Assembly: GCF_008705135.1 (NCBI RefSeq)
Contig: NZ_CP023694.1
Location: forward strand, 5,375,001-5,439,000
Source: Streptomyces coeruleorubidus
Lineage (GTDB): Bacteria; Actinomycetota; Actinomycetes; Streptomycetales; Streptomycetaceae
DNA length: 64,000 bases
Direction: 5' to 3'
Part shown: in pieces, positions 8,249 to 16,871 of the stretch
How the letters are laid out: each line of letters begins with the position of its first letter
How positions within the stretch are numbered: position 1 is the stretch's first letter
The notes under the pieces: generated by a model
What the model was told of the DNA's origin: nothing
Database searches by the model: none
The model's input: the letters and a program-made list of their open reading frames with translations, nothing else
Program-made: the position numbers and the translations under genes

Positions 8249-9667
8249 GTGGGCCGTCTCGGCCGGCTGCTGGACGGGCGGCGGCCGAAGCTGGTCTCGC
8301 TGCGCACCACGTTCGCGGTGTCGTTCGCGGCGGTGACGGCGGCGGTGACGATCCTGGTCGGCATCCTGTCGTACAGCGCGGCGGCCCGGCTGGTGCGGGT
8401 GGACCAGCAGACCGTGTTCGACGAGGTCGTGCAGGACCTGCGCGACGAGGTGCGGGAGAACCGCATGACGCCCGGCGACTTCTCGTCCGCCGCGCCGGGG
8501 CACGACCTGGTCCGGCCCGCCCGGACGGATGTGCAGGTGCTCGGCCCGGACGGGCATGTCGTCGACCGGGGCAGTCCGGGGCTGCCGGTCACCGGCGCCG
8601 ATGTGCGGATCGCCGCGGCGGCCGTGTCCGGGCGGGTGGCCCAGCACAAGGACGTCGACGTCGGCGACGACGTCTACCGTGTCGCCACCGTCTCCCTCGG
8701 CGACGGCCGGGGCGCGGTGCAGGTCGCGCAGGAGTTCAGCGACGTCGAGGACCTGCTGCGGGCGCTCCAGCGGCGGACGCTGCTGCTGATGGCCGCCGTC
8801 GTGATCGCCGCCGGACTGTTCGGCTGGTGGCTGGCCCGGCGGATCACGCGCCGCCTGGTCGTCCTCACCGACGCGGCCGAGGACGTCGCCCGCACCCGCC
8901 GGCTCGGCATCCAGGTGCCCGTCGCCGGGCACGACGAGGTGGGCAGGCTCGGCCGGGCCTTCGACCGCATGCTGGGGCGGCTCGCCCAGTCGGAGGAGGA
9001 CCAGCGCCGCCTGGTCCAGGACGCGGGCCACGAGCTCCGTACGCCGCTGACCTCCCTGCGTACGAACATCTCCCTGCTCCGCCGGATCGACGAACTCCCG
9101 CCCGGGACCCGCGAGGAACTGGTCGCCGACCTGGGGCAGGAGGCCCGAGAGCTGACCGACTTGGTCAACGAGCTCGTCGACCTCGCGGCCGGGCAGTCCG
9201 ACACCGAGCCGCCACGGCGGGTGAACGTCGCCGACATCGCGGAGGAGGTGGCGGGCCTCGCCCGGCGCCGCAGCGGCCGGCGGATCCTGCTCCGCGCGAG
9301 CGGCGACACCACGACCGACGGACGGCCCGGGATGCTGACCCGGGCGCTGTCCAACCTCGTCGAGAACGCGGTGAAGTTCGACCAGGGCGGCTCGGGCCCC
9401 ATCGAGATCGTCGTCGCCGGGCCCGCCCGGCCCGGCACCATCCGCGTCGAGGTCCTCGACCGCGGCCCCGGGATTTCCGGCAAGGACCTCGACCGCGTCT
9501 TCGACCGCTTCTACCGCGCCGCGGACGCCCGCTCCCTGCCGGGTTCCGGCCTGGGCCTGTCCATCGTGCGCGAGGTGGCACTCGCGCACGGGGGAGCGCC
9601 GTTCGCGTTCCGGCGGGAGGGGGGCGGGACGGTGATCGGGTTCACGGTGGGCGGGGGGATCGACTGA
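8249..9667 (+). CDS. Sensor histidine kinase (MprB-like)
   Basis: A 472-residue membrane kinase whose GTG start follows the regulator stop codon directly. Domains in order: a transmembrane helix at about 22-46, an extracytoplasmic sensor region (about 50-175), a second helix at about 178-195, HAMP, HisKA with the phosphorylated His261 in GHELRTPLTSLRTN, and the ATPase with NLVENAVKFD, DRGPGIS and GSGLGLSIV. It presumably phosphorylates the regulator at 7529-8248. The stimulus is unknown; the layout resembles cell-envelope stress sensors such as MprB. The last codons overlap the first copy of an 18-bp direct repeat (9661-9678). Confidence 0.9.
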   Translation: MGRLGRLLDGRRPKLVSLRTTFAVSFAAVTAAVTILVGILSYSAAARLVRVDQQTVFDEVVQDLRDEVRENRMTPGDFSSAAPGHDLVRPARTDVQVLGPDGHVVDRGSPGLPVTGADVRIAAAAVSGRVAQHKDVDVGDDVYRVATVSLGDGRGAVQVAQEFSDVEDLLRALQRRTLLLMAAVVIAAGLFGWWLARRITRRLVVLTDAAEDVARTRRLGIQVPVAGHDEVGRLGRAFDRMLGRLAQSEEDQRRLVQDAGHELRTPLTSLRTNISLLRRIDELPPGTREELVADLGQEARELTDLVNELVDLAAGQSDTEPPRRVNVADIAEEVAGLARRRSGRRILLRASGDTTTDGRPGMLTRALSNLVENAVKFDQGGSGPIEIVVAGPARPGTIRVEVLDRGPGISGKDLDRVFDRFYRAADARSLPGSGLGLSIVREVALAHGGAPFAFRREGGGTVIGFTVGGGID

Positions 9668-9706
9668 CATCACCTGCCCTCGCGGGCTCGACTGACATCA
9701 CCTGCC
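9661..9706. repeat. 18-bp direct repeat at the kinase stop codon
   Basis: CGACTGACATCACCTGCC occurs at 9661-9678 and again at 9689-9706, a 28-base period. The first copy contains the stop codon of the histidine kinase; the second lies between the two convergent genes. It looks like a small local duplication. Confidence 0.8.
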
Positions 9707-9718
9707 TTCGTATGAGGC

Positions 9719-10318
9719 TCAGCTCGCAGGATCCCGCCGAAGGGTGCGGTACAGGTGAAACCGCCCACCGTGCGTGAGCCGCACCCCGGGCGTCCCCGAG
9801 AACAGCTCGTGCCCCTTGTCGTGGTCCCCGGCCTCGGCGGCCTCCTGGTGGGCCTCCACGCTGGTCCACTCGGTGTACAGCAGCACCCGGCTGCCGTCGA
9901 CGCTGTGCAGGAAGTGGGCGGAGATCGCCCCGGGGTGGCCGCCTTCGCGCGGCTGGGCCTCGATCACCGCGTCGGTGAAGGCGCGCTGCCGCTCGGGCCC
10001 GTCGACGTCGAAGGCGGCGGTGATGAGACACCCCGGGACGCGCGTCTCCTGCTCCTCGACGAGGCTGCGGTACAGCCGGTAGCGGGGCGGGCCGGCCGGC
10101 GGAACCGCGGTGTCGTCGGTCCACCGGGCGAGCGTCAGCACCGTCTCCCCGTCCGTACTGAAGAACCAGCTCACGGCGGCGAGCCCGGCGGGCGGGGTCG
10201 CCAGTGTGCCGGACTCGGCTTCCACGACGGCCTGTTGCTGCTCCGGGCCGTCGGCGTACCGCGTGCCGATCACCAATGTGCCGGGCACGGTCAGGTCCGG
10301 GAAGGGGGCTGAGGGCAC
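9719..10318 (-). CDS. Antibiotic biosynthesis monooxygenase (ABM) domain protein, duplicated fold
   Basis: A 199-residue protein made of two ferredoxin-like halves. Each half has the ABM-type pattern of a strand, a helix after PEQQQAVVEAE or PERQRAFTDAV, then a YTEW or LARW strand. Family members are usually cofactor-free oxygenases or simply dimeric binding folds; the substrate is unknown. The GTG at 10318 is chosen because GGAG lies eight bases upstream; the open frame reaches 10417 without similarity. It is divergent from a LacI-type regulator, which may control it. Confidence 0.7.
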   Translation of the reverse strand: MPSAPFPDLTVPGTLVIGTRYADGPEQQQAVVEAESGTLATPPAGLAAVSWFFSTDGETVLTLARWTDDTAVPPAGPPRYRLYRSLVEEQETRVPGCLITAAFDVDGPERQRAFTDAVIEAQPREGGHPGAISAHFLHSVDGSRVLLYTEWTSVEAHQEAAEAGDHDKGHELFSGTPGVRLTHGGRFHLYRTLRRDPAS

Positions 10319-10457
10319 GGACGGAACTCCTTCGTGAAGGGAGCGGAACCGTGATCGTGCCCCGGCGTGGCAGGGAGTCGTCAACTGCTTTACGTCGCTG
10401 GGCGTCCGGGGCTCCACGCTCGCTCCGGCCCGGTCCGGCGGCTGCTACCGTCCGCTC

Positions 10458-11540
10458 ATGCCTCCAGCTCAACGGCACCCCACGATGGCCGACGTCGCCG
10501 AACGGGCCGGGGTCTCCACATCCACCGTCTCGCGCACGCTGCGCGGCCTGTCCACGGTCTCGCCGGACGTGCGGGCCCGGGTCGAGAAGGCCGCGCGTGA
10601 GCTGAACTTCGCCGTGTCCCGGCAGGCCGCGAGCCTCGTCACGGGCAGGACCGGGACGGTGGCGGTGCTGGTCCCGACGCTCGACTCCTGGTTCATGGGA
10701 TCCGCCCTGTCCAGCCTGGCCCCGCTGCTGCGGGCGGCGGGCATGCAGCTGAACGTCTACGAGATCCCCGACCTGGCCGAGCGCACCGCGTTCTTCGAGC
10801 ACCTCCCGGCCCGCCGCAACGCCGACGCGCTCCTGGTGTTCTCCTTCGACCTCACCGACGAGGAGACCGCGCGGCTGGACGACCTGGGCATGCCGGTGAT
10901 CTACGTCAGCCAGCATGTCGCCGGACGGCCCAGCGTCTACGTCGACGACGTGGCCGGCGCCCTGCACGGCACCCGGCACCTGCTCAACCTCGGCCACCGC
11001 CGGATCGCCTTCGTCCAGACCGCGGGCACGAGCGGCTTCTCCTTCAGTTCCAACGAACGGCTGCTGGGCTACCAGCAGGCGCTCACCGAGGCGGGGGTCC
11101 CGCTCGACGACGACCTGGTGGTGTCCACGCGGGTCGGCGACAAGCGTGCCGCCGCCGAGGTGCTCGGCATGCTGCTGAGCCTGCGCGAGCCGCCCACCGC
11201 CGTCTTCGCCGAGCAGGACGAGGTCGCCGTCGCCCTCATCTGGAACCTGCGCAGGACGCAGATCGCCGTACCCGAACGCATCTCCGTCCTCGGCTTCGAC
11301 GACCAGCCGCTGGCCGACTGGTTCGACCTGTCCACGGTCGCCCAGTCACCGTCGGACATGGGGCGGGAGGCCGGCGAGCTGGCGCTGAAGCTCATCGACG
11401 ACTCCGGGGCCGACCACCAGCGGCATGTCGTGCTGCCGACGTATGTGCTCCCGCGTGCCACGACCGCGCCGGTGGCCCGGCCCCGGGACGAGGGCGAGCG
11501 ACAGGCGGGGGGCGAGGGGACGCGGGGCGGGGGCGCTTGA
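10458..11540 (+). CDS. LacI family transcriptional regulator
   Basis: A 360-residue repressor with the N-terminal LacI helix-turn-helix (MADVAERAGVSTSTVSRTLRG), a hinge, and a periplasmic-binding-like effector domain from about residue 65. The C-terminal 20 residues are Gly/Arg-rich and probably disordered. TACCGT at 10446-10451 ends six bases before the ATG with no ribosome-binding site, so the mRNA is probably leaderless. No sugar-transport or hydrolase genes are adjacent, so its target is unclear; the divergent ABM gene is the nearest candidate. Confidence 0.9.
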   Translation: MPPAQRHPTMADVAERAGVSTSTVSRTLRGLSTVSPDVRARVEKAARELNFAVSRQAASLVTGRTGTVAVLVPTLDSWFMGSALSSLAPLLRAAGMQLNVYEIPDLAERTAFFEHLPARRNADALLVFSFDLTDEETARLDDLGMPVIYVSQHVAGRPSVYVDDVAGALHGTRHLLNLGHRRIAFVQTAGTSGFSFSSNERLLGYQQALTEAGVPLDDDLVVSTRVGDKRAAAEVLGMLLSLREPPTAVFAEQDEVAVALIWNLRRTQIAVPERISVLGFDDQPLADWFDLSTVAQSPSDMGREAGELALKLIDDSGADHQRHVVLPTYVLPRATTAPVARPRDEGERQAGGEGTRGGGA

Positions 11541-11568
11541 GGGCACGCTCCGCAGCCGAGGACCGGTG

Positions 11569-12375
11569 TCAGTCCCCCGCGAGGGTGAAGAAGCTCATCG
11601 GTGAGTTCGCCTCGAACCCGATGCGCGGATACACGGGCGCTCCGGCGGCGGTGGCGTGCAACGTCGCCCGGGTCAGTCCCGTGGCCCGGCCGCCCTCGTG
11701 CAGAGCCTTCCGCGTCACCGCTTCCCCGTATCCCCGGCGCTCCCACGCCGGATCGGTGGCGACGAGCAGCACGAAGAGGCGGCCGTCGGCCTCGACGGTG
11801 GCGGCGCAGGTCACGGGAGTGCCGTCGTCGCGCACGCCCAGGTAGGCGTACACCTGGTTCTTCCACAGCGAGGAGCGGCCGAGACCGTCGCGGCCGTCCT
11901 CCGACGGGAACCCGTAGGCACGCGAGTTGAGGTCGGCGAAGGCTCGTAGCTGCTCATCGGTGGTCACGCGTACGAACGTCAGGTCGGGGTGGGCGGGATC
12001 GGGAACGGGCAGTAAGTCCCCCGCCATCCCCGTGCCGCGAAAGGCGTGCACGAGCCCGGCCCGCTCGGCGGCGTCCCCGAGGCCCGCGCGTGCCTCGTCG
12101 TCGAGGAGATCCTCGAAGACCCACAGAAAGCCTGGGCACTTCTTCGACCGCATGATCTCCGCGGCCTCGTTCAGCCGCTGCTTCAGCAGCCCGGCGGTGG
12201 TGCCGTGCTCGGTCAGCGTGACGCAGTTCCAGAAGGCGAACCGGCAGTCGGCCCAGCGGACGGCGATCCCCGGCAGATCGCGGACGTCCGCCCGCGGATC
12301 CCGGTCGAGCACCATGACCCGCCACACCGCGGCGAGCTGCTCCATCGATTCGGTCGAGTCCGCGAGATCGCGCAT
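11569..12375 (-). CDS. GNAT family N-acetyltransferase
   Basis: A 268-residue protein with a C-terminal GNAT domain (about residues 125-265). The acetyl-CoA loop is seen as VATDPAWERRGYGEAVTRKAL, followed by LHATAAGAPVYPRIGFE. The N-terminal 120 residues (from MRDLADSTESMEQLAAVWR) form a second, degenerate acetyltransferase-like half, as in other double-GNAT actinobacterial proteins. Substrate is unknown. Confidence 0.8.
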   Translation of the reverse strand: MRDLADSTESMEQLAAVWRVMVLDRDPRADVRDLPGIAVRWADCRFAFWNCVTLTEHGTTAGLLKQRLNEAAEIMRSKKCPGFLWVFEDLLDDEARAGLGDAAERAGLVHAFRGTGMAGDLLPVPDPAHPDLTFVRVTTDEQLRAFADLNSRAYGFPSEDGRDGLGRSSLWKNQVYAYLGVRDDGTPVTCAATVEADGRLFVLLVATDPAWERRGYGEAVTRKALHEGGRATGLTRATLHATAAGAPVYPRIGFEANSPMSFFTLAGD

Positions 12376-12468
12376 GACATCCCCCCAGGTCGGCGACGGA
12401 GCACGGACGTTGGCCGTGCCCCGTACACGTACTGCCCTTCGCGGGGCTGCCTCATCCCGCTCATGTGT

Positions 12469-12948
12469 TCACCGTCGGCCCGAGCTGTCCTGCTGGGCCC
12501 GTCGCCGTGCGGCGGCGACATCGCGCATGGCCAGCAGGAAACGCCGCACCGTGGCCAGCTCCGTCTCCTCGAAGGACCGCATCTCGGCGACCATCTCGTG
12601 GATCAGCGGCCCGAAGAACGACCAGCCCAGGGTGACGGCCTCGTCCTGGACGACCAGCAGTACCCGCCGGCGGTCGCGCGTGTCCCGTTCCCGGCGTACG
12701 AGCCCCAGCCGCTCCAGCCGGTCGACCAGGGCAGTGGTCGATGCGGAGTTCACACCCAACTGCGCTCCGAGCCATCCGGGGGTGGCCCGCACGCCCTCCC
12801 GGCCGGCGTCGAGCAGGTGGATCAGTGCGCGCACATCCGTGGGATGAAGCCCTTCACGGCCGGCGAACTCGGCAGCGAGAAGGTCCAGTTCCACCGTGAC
12901 GGCTCGCAGCAGGTGGACCAGTTGAAGGCCGGGGTCCTGGTCGTCCAC
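12469..12948 (-). CDS. MarR family transcriptional regulator
   Basis: A 159-residue winged-helix regulator. The reading head is visible as HPTDVRALIHLL, then LGAQLGVNSASTTALVDRLERLGLVRRERDTRDRRRVLL, the usual MarR recognition helix and wing. It is divergent from an alpha/beta hydrolase, and the 67-base gap carries a perfect palindrome (12966-12982). It therefore likely represses both itself and the hydrolase, relieved by a small lipophilic or phenolic ligand. Confidence 0.9.
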   Translation of the reverse strand: MDDQDPGLQLVHLLRAVTVELDLLAAEFAGREGLHPTDVRALIHLLDAGREGVRATPGWLGAQLGVNSASTTALVDRLERLGLVRRERDTRDRRRVLLVVQDEAVTLGWSFFGPLIHEMVAEMRSFEETELATVRRFLLAMRDVAAARRRAQQDSSGRR

Positions 12949-12965
12949 GCTCTCACTCCCGTACT

Positions 12966-12982
12966 ATCTCGATAGTCGAGAT
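12966..12982. promoter_or_regulatory. Palindromic operator between marR-like gene and hydrolase
   Basis: ATCTCGA-TAG-TCGAGAT is a perfect inverted repeat with 7-base arms in the divergent gap. Its size and position fit a MarR dimer site covering the regulator promoter. Confidence 0.65.
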
Positions 12983-13015
12983 TATTGATGACCGAGTAAT
13001 CATAAGGCGGGGGCC

Positions 13016-13855
13016 ATGGGTGACGAGGCAGTCTTCTTCGCGGCGTACGACGCCGTCCTGCGACAGTGGCCCGTCGAGGTCCACAGCGTCGACGTTCCGT
13101 CCCCGTACGGCAGCACGCGGGTCCACATCTGCGGCCCGGAGGACGGCGCTCCGGTCGTGCTCCTGCCCGGCGGTGGATCAACCTCGATGGTCTGGTTCGC
13201 CAACGTCAAGGCCCTGGCCTCCACCCATCGGGTGTACGCCGTCGACCTGATGGGCGACATCGGTCGCAGCGTGCACGACGGGGCGCCACTGCGCGGCGCC
13301 GGCGACCTGGTGGCATGGCTCGACGCGCTCTTCGACGAACTGGACCTGGACGGGGCACACCTGTGCGGCCACTCCTACGGCGCCTGGATCGCCCTGAACC
13401 ACGCGCTGCACGCGCCCCACCGGCTCGGCAGACTCGCGTTGCTCGACCCGGCCAACTGCTTCGCCGGCATGAGCCCGCGCTACCTCATGCACGGGCTGCC
13501 GGTGTTGCTGAAGCCCACCGCTGAGCGCGTGCGGGCCTTCCACCGGTGGGAGACCGGCCGTGCCCCTGAGGATCCGGTGTGGCGGGCGTTCCTGGACAGT
13601 ACCGCCACCGCCCGGCGGTCGAAGGTCGTCGCCATGCGACGCCCCAGGGCACAGCAGTTGAGGGCCTGCACCGTCCCGGCCCTGGTGGTCCTGGCCGAAC
13701 ACAGCCGGGTTCACGACGTGCCGCGCACAGCGGCCGCCGCACGCCGGCTCCTGCCCAAAGCAAGCGTCGTCACCCTGCCGGACGCCTCCCACCACTCCCT
13801 CCCCACCGAGCGGCCTGCCGAACTCAACCGCCTGCTGGCAGAGTTCCTGGCCTGA
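13016..13855 (+). CDS. Alpha/beta fold hydrolase
   Basis: A 279-residue hydrolase. It has the oxyanion strand VVLLPGGGSTSMVW, the nucleophile elbow GHSYG (Ser120), an acid after the sixth strand (AEHSRVHD region) and the late His in LPDASHHSLP. A cap of about 70 residues (150-215) separates the two halves. The GGCGGGGG upstream supports the ATG at 13016. Substrate is unknown; esterase or epoxide-hydrolase-like activity is possible. It is probably controlled by the divergent MarR. Confidence 0.85.
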   Translation: MGDEAVFFAAYDAVLRQWPVEVHSVDVPSPYGSTRVHICGPEDGAPVVLLPGGGSTSMVWFANVKALASTHRVYAVDLMGDIGRSVHDGAPLRGAGDLVAWLDALFDELDLDGAHLCGHSYGAWIALNHALHAPHRLGRLALLDPANCFAGMSPRYLMHGLPVLLKPTAERVRAFHRWETGRAPEDPVWRAFLDSTATARRSKVVAMRRPRAQQLRACTVPALVVLAEHSRVHDVPRTAAAARRLLPKASVVTLPDASHHSLPTERPAELNRLLAEFLA

Positions 13856-13941
13856 GCACCGCGGCCGCCTGGGCAACCGGTCCGTCACGAGCGACCTGCC
13901 CGCCGCGCCGGACCGCCCCGCCTCCGATGACGACGTGACAC

Positions 13942-14593
13942 TCAAGCCTGCTCCCGCGCCCCGTAGAGCGCGTTCTCCGCACCGTTGGCCAGAGCCCAGT
14001 AGCGGTCGCCGTACGACCAGTGCCACCACTCGGTCGGGTAGTTGACCAGGCCCGCGGCCGTCAGTGCGTCGCCGAGCAGCCGCCGGTTGTCGCGTGCCCG
14101 GGGTGGGATGCCGGGGGCGTTCGTGTAGCAGGCGCCGTCGCTCTCCTCCGGACTGGCGTTCACCCGCGTCCCCATGTCGAGTTCCTGCCCGTCGGCGGAC
14201 ATGAGGGTGAGATCGACCGCCGCTCCGGCACTGTGGGGAGCGATCTCGGGCGGTGACACGTAGCGGCTCGCGGCCTCCCGCACCTGTTCCGCCGACCAGC
14301 CCGGATGGTCCGCCCGCAGGGCGTCGGAGTACTGCTCGAAATAGGAACGCTGGAGGGCGGGCGGCCGGTACCCCTCGACGAACAACAGACGAACTCCGTC
14401 CGGCGGCAGCTCCTGAGCCGTCAGCAGGCGGGCCAGGACGCCCTCCCGCAGGTGCGCGAAAGCGCCCGACCCGTCTTCCTTGCGAGGGTCGACGGCGATG
14501 GACTCCCGCGCCCTGACGTCGAGCAGCCTCCCCGCAGTCGGCCACGGGGATCGCCGCGATTCTGGCGTCTGACATCAGCACGATCTCGGTCAT
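13942..14593 (-). pseudogene. VanX-type D-Ala-D-Ala dipeptidase, frameshifted
   Basis: An ATG at 14593 starts MTEIVLMSDARIAAIPV and continues to ...DCGE at 14528. The homologous sequence then resumes one base later in another frame from 14526 (LLDVRARESIAVDP) and runs to the stop at 13942. Joined, the product would be about 216 residues, the normal family length. The zinc and catalytic signatures are intact downstream: SAGAAVDLTL with its preceding His, and EWWHW. A single extra G (or two missing bases) in the GGGGAGG run at about 14527-14533 explains the break. It may be a real recent inactivation or a sequencing error. VanX-like enzymes hydrolyse D-Ala-D-Ala in peptidoglycan metabolism. Confidence 0.8.
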
Positions 14594-14619
14594 GCGCCGA
14601 TCATGACGCAGGGACCGAC

Positions 14620-15324
14620 TCAGCCGCGCAGCTCTTCGGCCATCACCCGTTGCAGCCCCGGGAACAGGGCGCGGGTGCTGTCGGGGTCGGGGGTGACGAA
14701 GACTCCCTCGGCCGTGACGAGGTCGGCGTCCGGGGCCGTCCGGCTGGTGATCGAACCGTTCACGAAGATCTTGCGGTCGTCCGTGCCGGTGACGCGCGCG
14801 GTGATCCGCAGGGGTGTTTCCAGCGGGACCGGGCGGTGGTAGCTCATCTGGAGGGAGACGGTCAGGCCGGGCGTCCCTGCTGCCGCGCAGGCGCGGCCCA
14901 TCAGTTCGTCCAGGAGCATGGCGCTCACCCCGCCGTGGCCGTAGCCGGGCGGGCCTTCGTGGGTGCCGGCGAGGGTGCACTCGCCGATCAGGCCGTCGTC
15001 GGCGGCCGTGACCCGCATCGGCGGGGCGAGCGGGCTGCCGGCTCCCGTGACGGGGCTGTAGAACCGCGGTCCCGCGGGGAATTCGTCCACCTCGGGGATC
15101 TCGCCTCGTGCGCGACGTCGCCCCGTGAGCCGGCCGGTGACGGTGCGGACGCCGTCCGCCACGCGGTGGAGGGTGTCCGGGGAGGCGTCGGTGCGGACGG
15201 TGGCTTCCACCAGAGCACGCAGTTCGTGACCGAGGCGGGTGATGGCCGCCTTCCGGCGCTCCAGTTCCTCGGTGCCGGTGCCGGTGCCGGTGCCGGTGCG
15301 CGGAAGCCGGGGGCGGTCAGACAT
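14620..15324 (-). CDS. PaaI-type hotdog thioesterase
   Basis: A 234-residue protein. The C-terminal 130 residues are a hotdog domain with the PaaI signature GYGHGGVSAMLLDELMG followed by LQMSYHRPVPLETPL. The first 90 residues are charged and helical. Near the N-terminus five Gly-Thr-type dipeptides come from a CCGGTG hexanucleotide repeat at about 15268-15298. It overlaps the upstream alcohol dehydrogenase gene by 8 bases, so it is the last gene of a coupled three-gene operon. Likely hydrolyses an acyl-CoA made by this pathway; the exact substrate is unknown. Confidence 0.8.
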   Translation of the reverse strand: MSDRPRLPRTGTGTGTGTEELERRKAAITRLGHELRALVEATVRTDASPDTLHRVADGVRTVTGRLTGRRRARGEIPEVDEFPAGPRFYSPVTGAGSPLAPPMRVTAADDGLIGECTLAGTHEGPPGYGHGGVSAMLLDELMGRACAAAGTPGLTVSLQMSYHRPVPLETPLRITARVTGTDDRKIFVNGSITSRTAPDADLVTAEGVFVTPDPDSTRALFPGLQRVMAEELRG

Positions 15325-16327
15325 CTGCCCGGACGAAGACCGGCTTGAGGTGTTTCTCCGGCAGCGCGGCCGGAAGGTCCTCCCAGTCGATGACGTGGGA
15401 GACGACCCGTTGGGGGGCGACCTTGCCGGAGGCGGCGAGTCGCAGAGCGTCGGGGATGTGGGCGCGTACGTTGTCGCGGGCGATGCGCAGGGTGACGCCG
15501 TTGAGGTACATGTCGATCAGGGGCAGCTCGCCGGGGCGGAAGTGGTTGCCCGCGCTCTCGCAGATCCCCTCCGGGGTGAGGCACTTGACGGCCAGGCCGA
15601 GCTGGTCGACGCGGCCGGTGGCCTCGACGGCGATGTCGTAGCCCTGCGGAAGGGGCTCCAGTGTCTCGGTGGTGGCGGCGCCGAACGCGCGGGCCAGCTC
15701 GCGGTGTTCGGGGTCGGGGTCGACGTAGAGCACGTCGGAGGCGCCGAGCGCGCGGGAGATGTCGCACACGTACAGGCCGATGCTGCCGCGGGCGACGACG
15801 AGTACCCGTGCTCCGGGGCGGGCCTTGAGGTGGGGTGCGACCAGGCGCCAGGCCAGGGACCAGTTGTCGCTGGCGGAGGCCATGGCGACCGGGTCGAGGC
15901 CGGTGGGCAGCGGGACCAGCATGGCGTCGGCGTAGGGCACGCGGACCAGGTCGGAGAAGAGCCCGCCCCAGTCGCCGCCGATCGGTGCGCCGTACATCGC
16001 CATGTAGGGCACGGCGGTGCAGTGCGCGGTCAGCCCGGCCCGGCAGCGGTCGCAGCCGCCGCAGTTGACGGACCACGGGACGACCACGAGGTCGCCGGGG
16101 GAGACGGTGGTGACGGCGTCGCCGGTCTCCACGACCCGGGCGACGCACTCGTGGCCGAGGGCGAAGGGCGGCTCGATGAAGCCGTGCCCGGCGAGGATCG
16201 AGGAGTCGACATCACACGGGGTGGCGGCCACCGGCGCGACGATCGCCTCACCGTCCGACTGGATCCTGGGGTCGGGTGCTTCCCGCCACTCGACGGTGCG
16301 CTTGGCGACGTAGGTCAGTTCACGCAT
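15317..16327 (-). CDS. Zinc-dependent MDR alcohol dehydrogenase
   Basis: A 336-residue medium-chain dehydrogenase. The catalytic zinc site is seen as ATPCDVD and GHE (in FALGHECVARV), and the structural zinc loop as CGGCDRCRAGLTAHC. The Rossmann motif is somewhat unusual (VLVVARGSIGLYVCD rather than GxGxxG), and Asp in YVDPDPEH suggests NAD. The ATG at 16327 lies inside the end of the upstream tautomerase gene (8-base overlap). A catabolic role on a hydroxylated ring-cleavage product is an inference from the tautomerase and thioesterase neighbours. Confidence 0.85.
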   Translation of the reverse strand: MRELTYVAKRTVEWREAPDPRIQSDGEAIVAPVAATPCDVDSSILAGHGFIEPPFALGHECVARVVETGDAVTTVSPGDLVVVPWSVNCGGCDRCRAGLTAHCTAVPYMAMYGAPIGGDWGGLFSDLVRVPYADAMLVPLPTGLDPVAMASASDNWSLAWRLVAPHLKARPGARVLVVARGSIGLYVCDISRALGASDVLYVDPDPEHRELARAFGAATTETLEPLPQGYDIAVEATGRVDQLGLAVKCLTPEGICESAGNHFRPGELPLIDMYLNGVTLRIARDNVRAHIPDALRLAASGKVAPQRVVSHVIDWEDLPAALPEKHLKPVFVRADV

Positions 16328-16751
16328 CGGTGCGCTGCCCCTTCGCCAGTGCCACCAGATCGGCGTACCGGACGACGGAGCCACCCGCGCCCCAGGTGCC
16401 GTCGGGCTGCTCGTGCACCAGCACCCACACCCGCAGCGTGTCGTCCGGGCCGAGGCCGGCGGCGCCCAGGACGGTCCTCGTGGCCTCCTCGACCAGGCCC
16501 GCCTTGCGGCGCTCGGACAGGGCGCCCTGCGGAACGGTGACCTCCACCAGGAAGCGCGGTTCGTCGTCCCCGGCGGTGGTCTGGGCACCCTCGGGCAGTT
16601 CGACGAGGTAACTCCACGCCTGAGCGCGGAAGAAGGCGGTGTCGGGCGCGCCCTCCCAGCGCAGCAGCACGGCGGCCAGGTCGCGCTGGACGGTCGTGCG
16701 CCCCTGAGCGGTGAGCGCACCGGTCGGGACGGTCAGCCTGATCATCGGCAT
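16320..16751 (-). CDS. Tautomerase family protein (two-repeat)
   Basis: A 143-residue protein starting MPMIRLTVPTGAL, so Pro2 becomes the N-terminal catalytic proline typical of 4-oxalocrotonate tautomerase relatives. Two beta-alpha-beta repeats are visible, the second beginning near PRFLVEVTVPQGALSERRKAGLVEE. The ATG at 16751 was chosen because it gives MP; the frame runs 15 codons further. First gene of a coupled operon with the dehydrogenase and thioesterase. Its promoter region carries two copies of the TetR operator (16801-16851). Confidence 0.85.
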   Translation of the reverse strand: MPMIRLTVPTGALTAQGRTTVQRDLAAVLLRWEGAPDTAFFRAQAWSYLVELPEGAQTTAGDDEPRFLVEVTVPQGALSERRKAGLVEEATRTVLGAAGLGPDDTLRVWVLVHEQPDGTWGAGGSVVRYADLVALAKGQRTDA

Positions 16752-16800
16752 GGCAGCTCCTCGAATCGTCGACAGCCACTGTTCGTCGACAGCCATTTTC

Positions 16801-16851
16801 TATGACAGTCGTTATAACGAGAGGTCACGGTAGACTATGACGGCCGTTATA
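16801..16851. promoter_or_regulatory. Two TetR operators in the divergent gap
   Basis: TATGACAGTCGTTATA at 16801-16816 and TATGACGGCCGTTATA at 16836-16851 are near-palindromes (TATrAC-N4-GTTATA). They sit between the tautomerase operon and the TetR gene, 35 bases apart, and recur before the second tautomerase gene. The natural reading is that the TetR protein binds them and controls both directions. Confidence 0.75.
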
Positions 16852-16871
16852 GCCAGAGGGGATGTGCACAG

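Noticed and set aside
6236..9673. A 1145-residue open frame on the minus strand.
   Set aside because: It lies antisense to the LLM oxidoreductase, response regulator and kinase genes, whose family motifs are clear. High-GC codon bias keeps antisense frames open; the translation is low-complexity Arg/Gly/Val/Asp.
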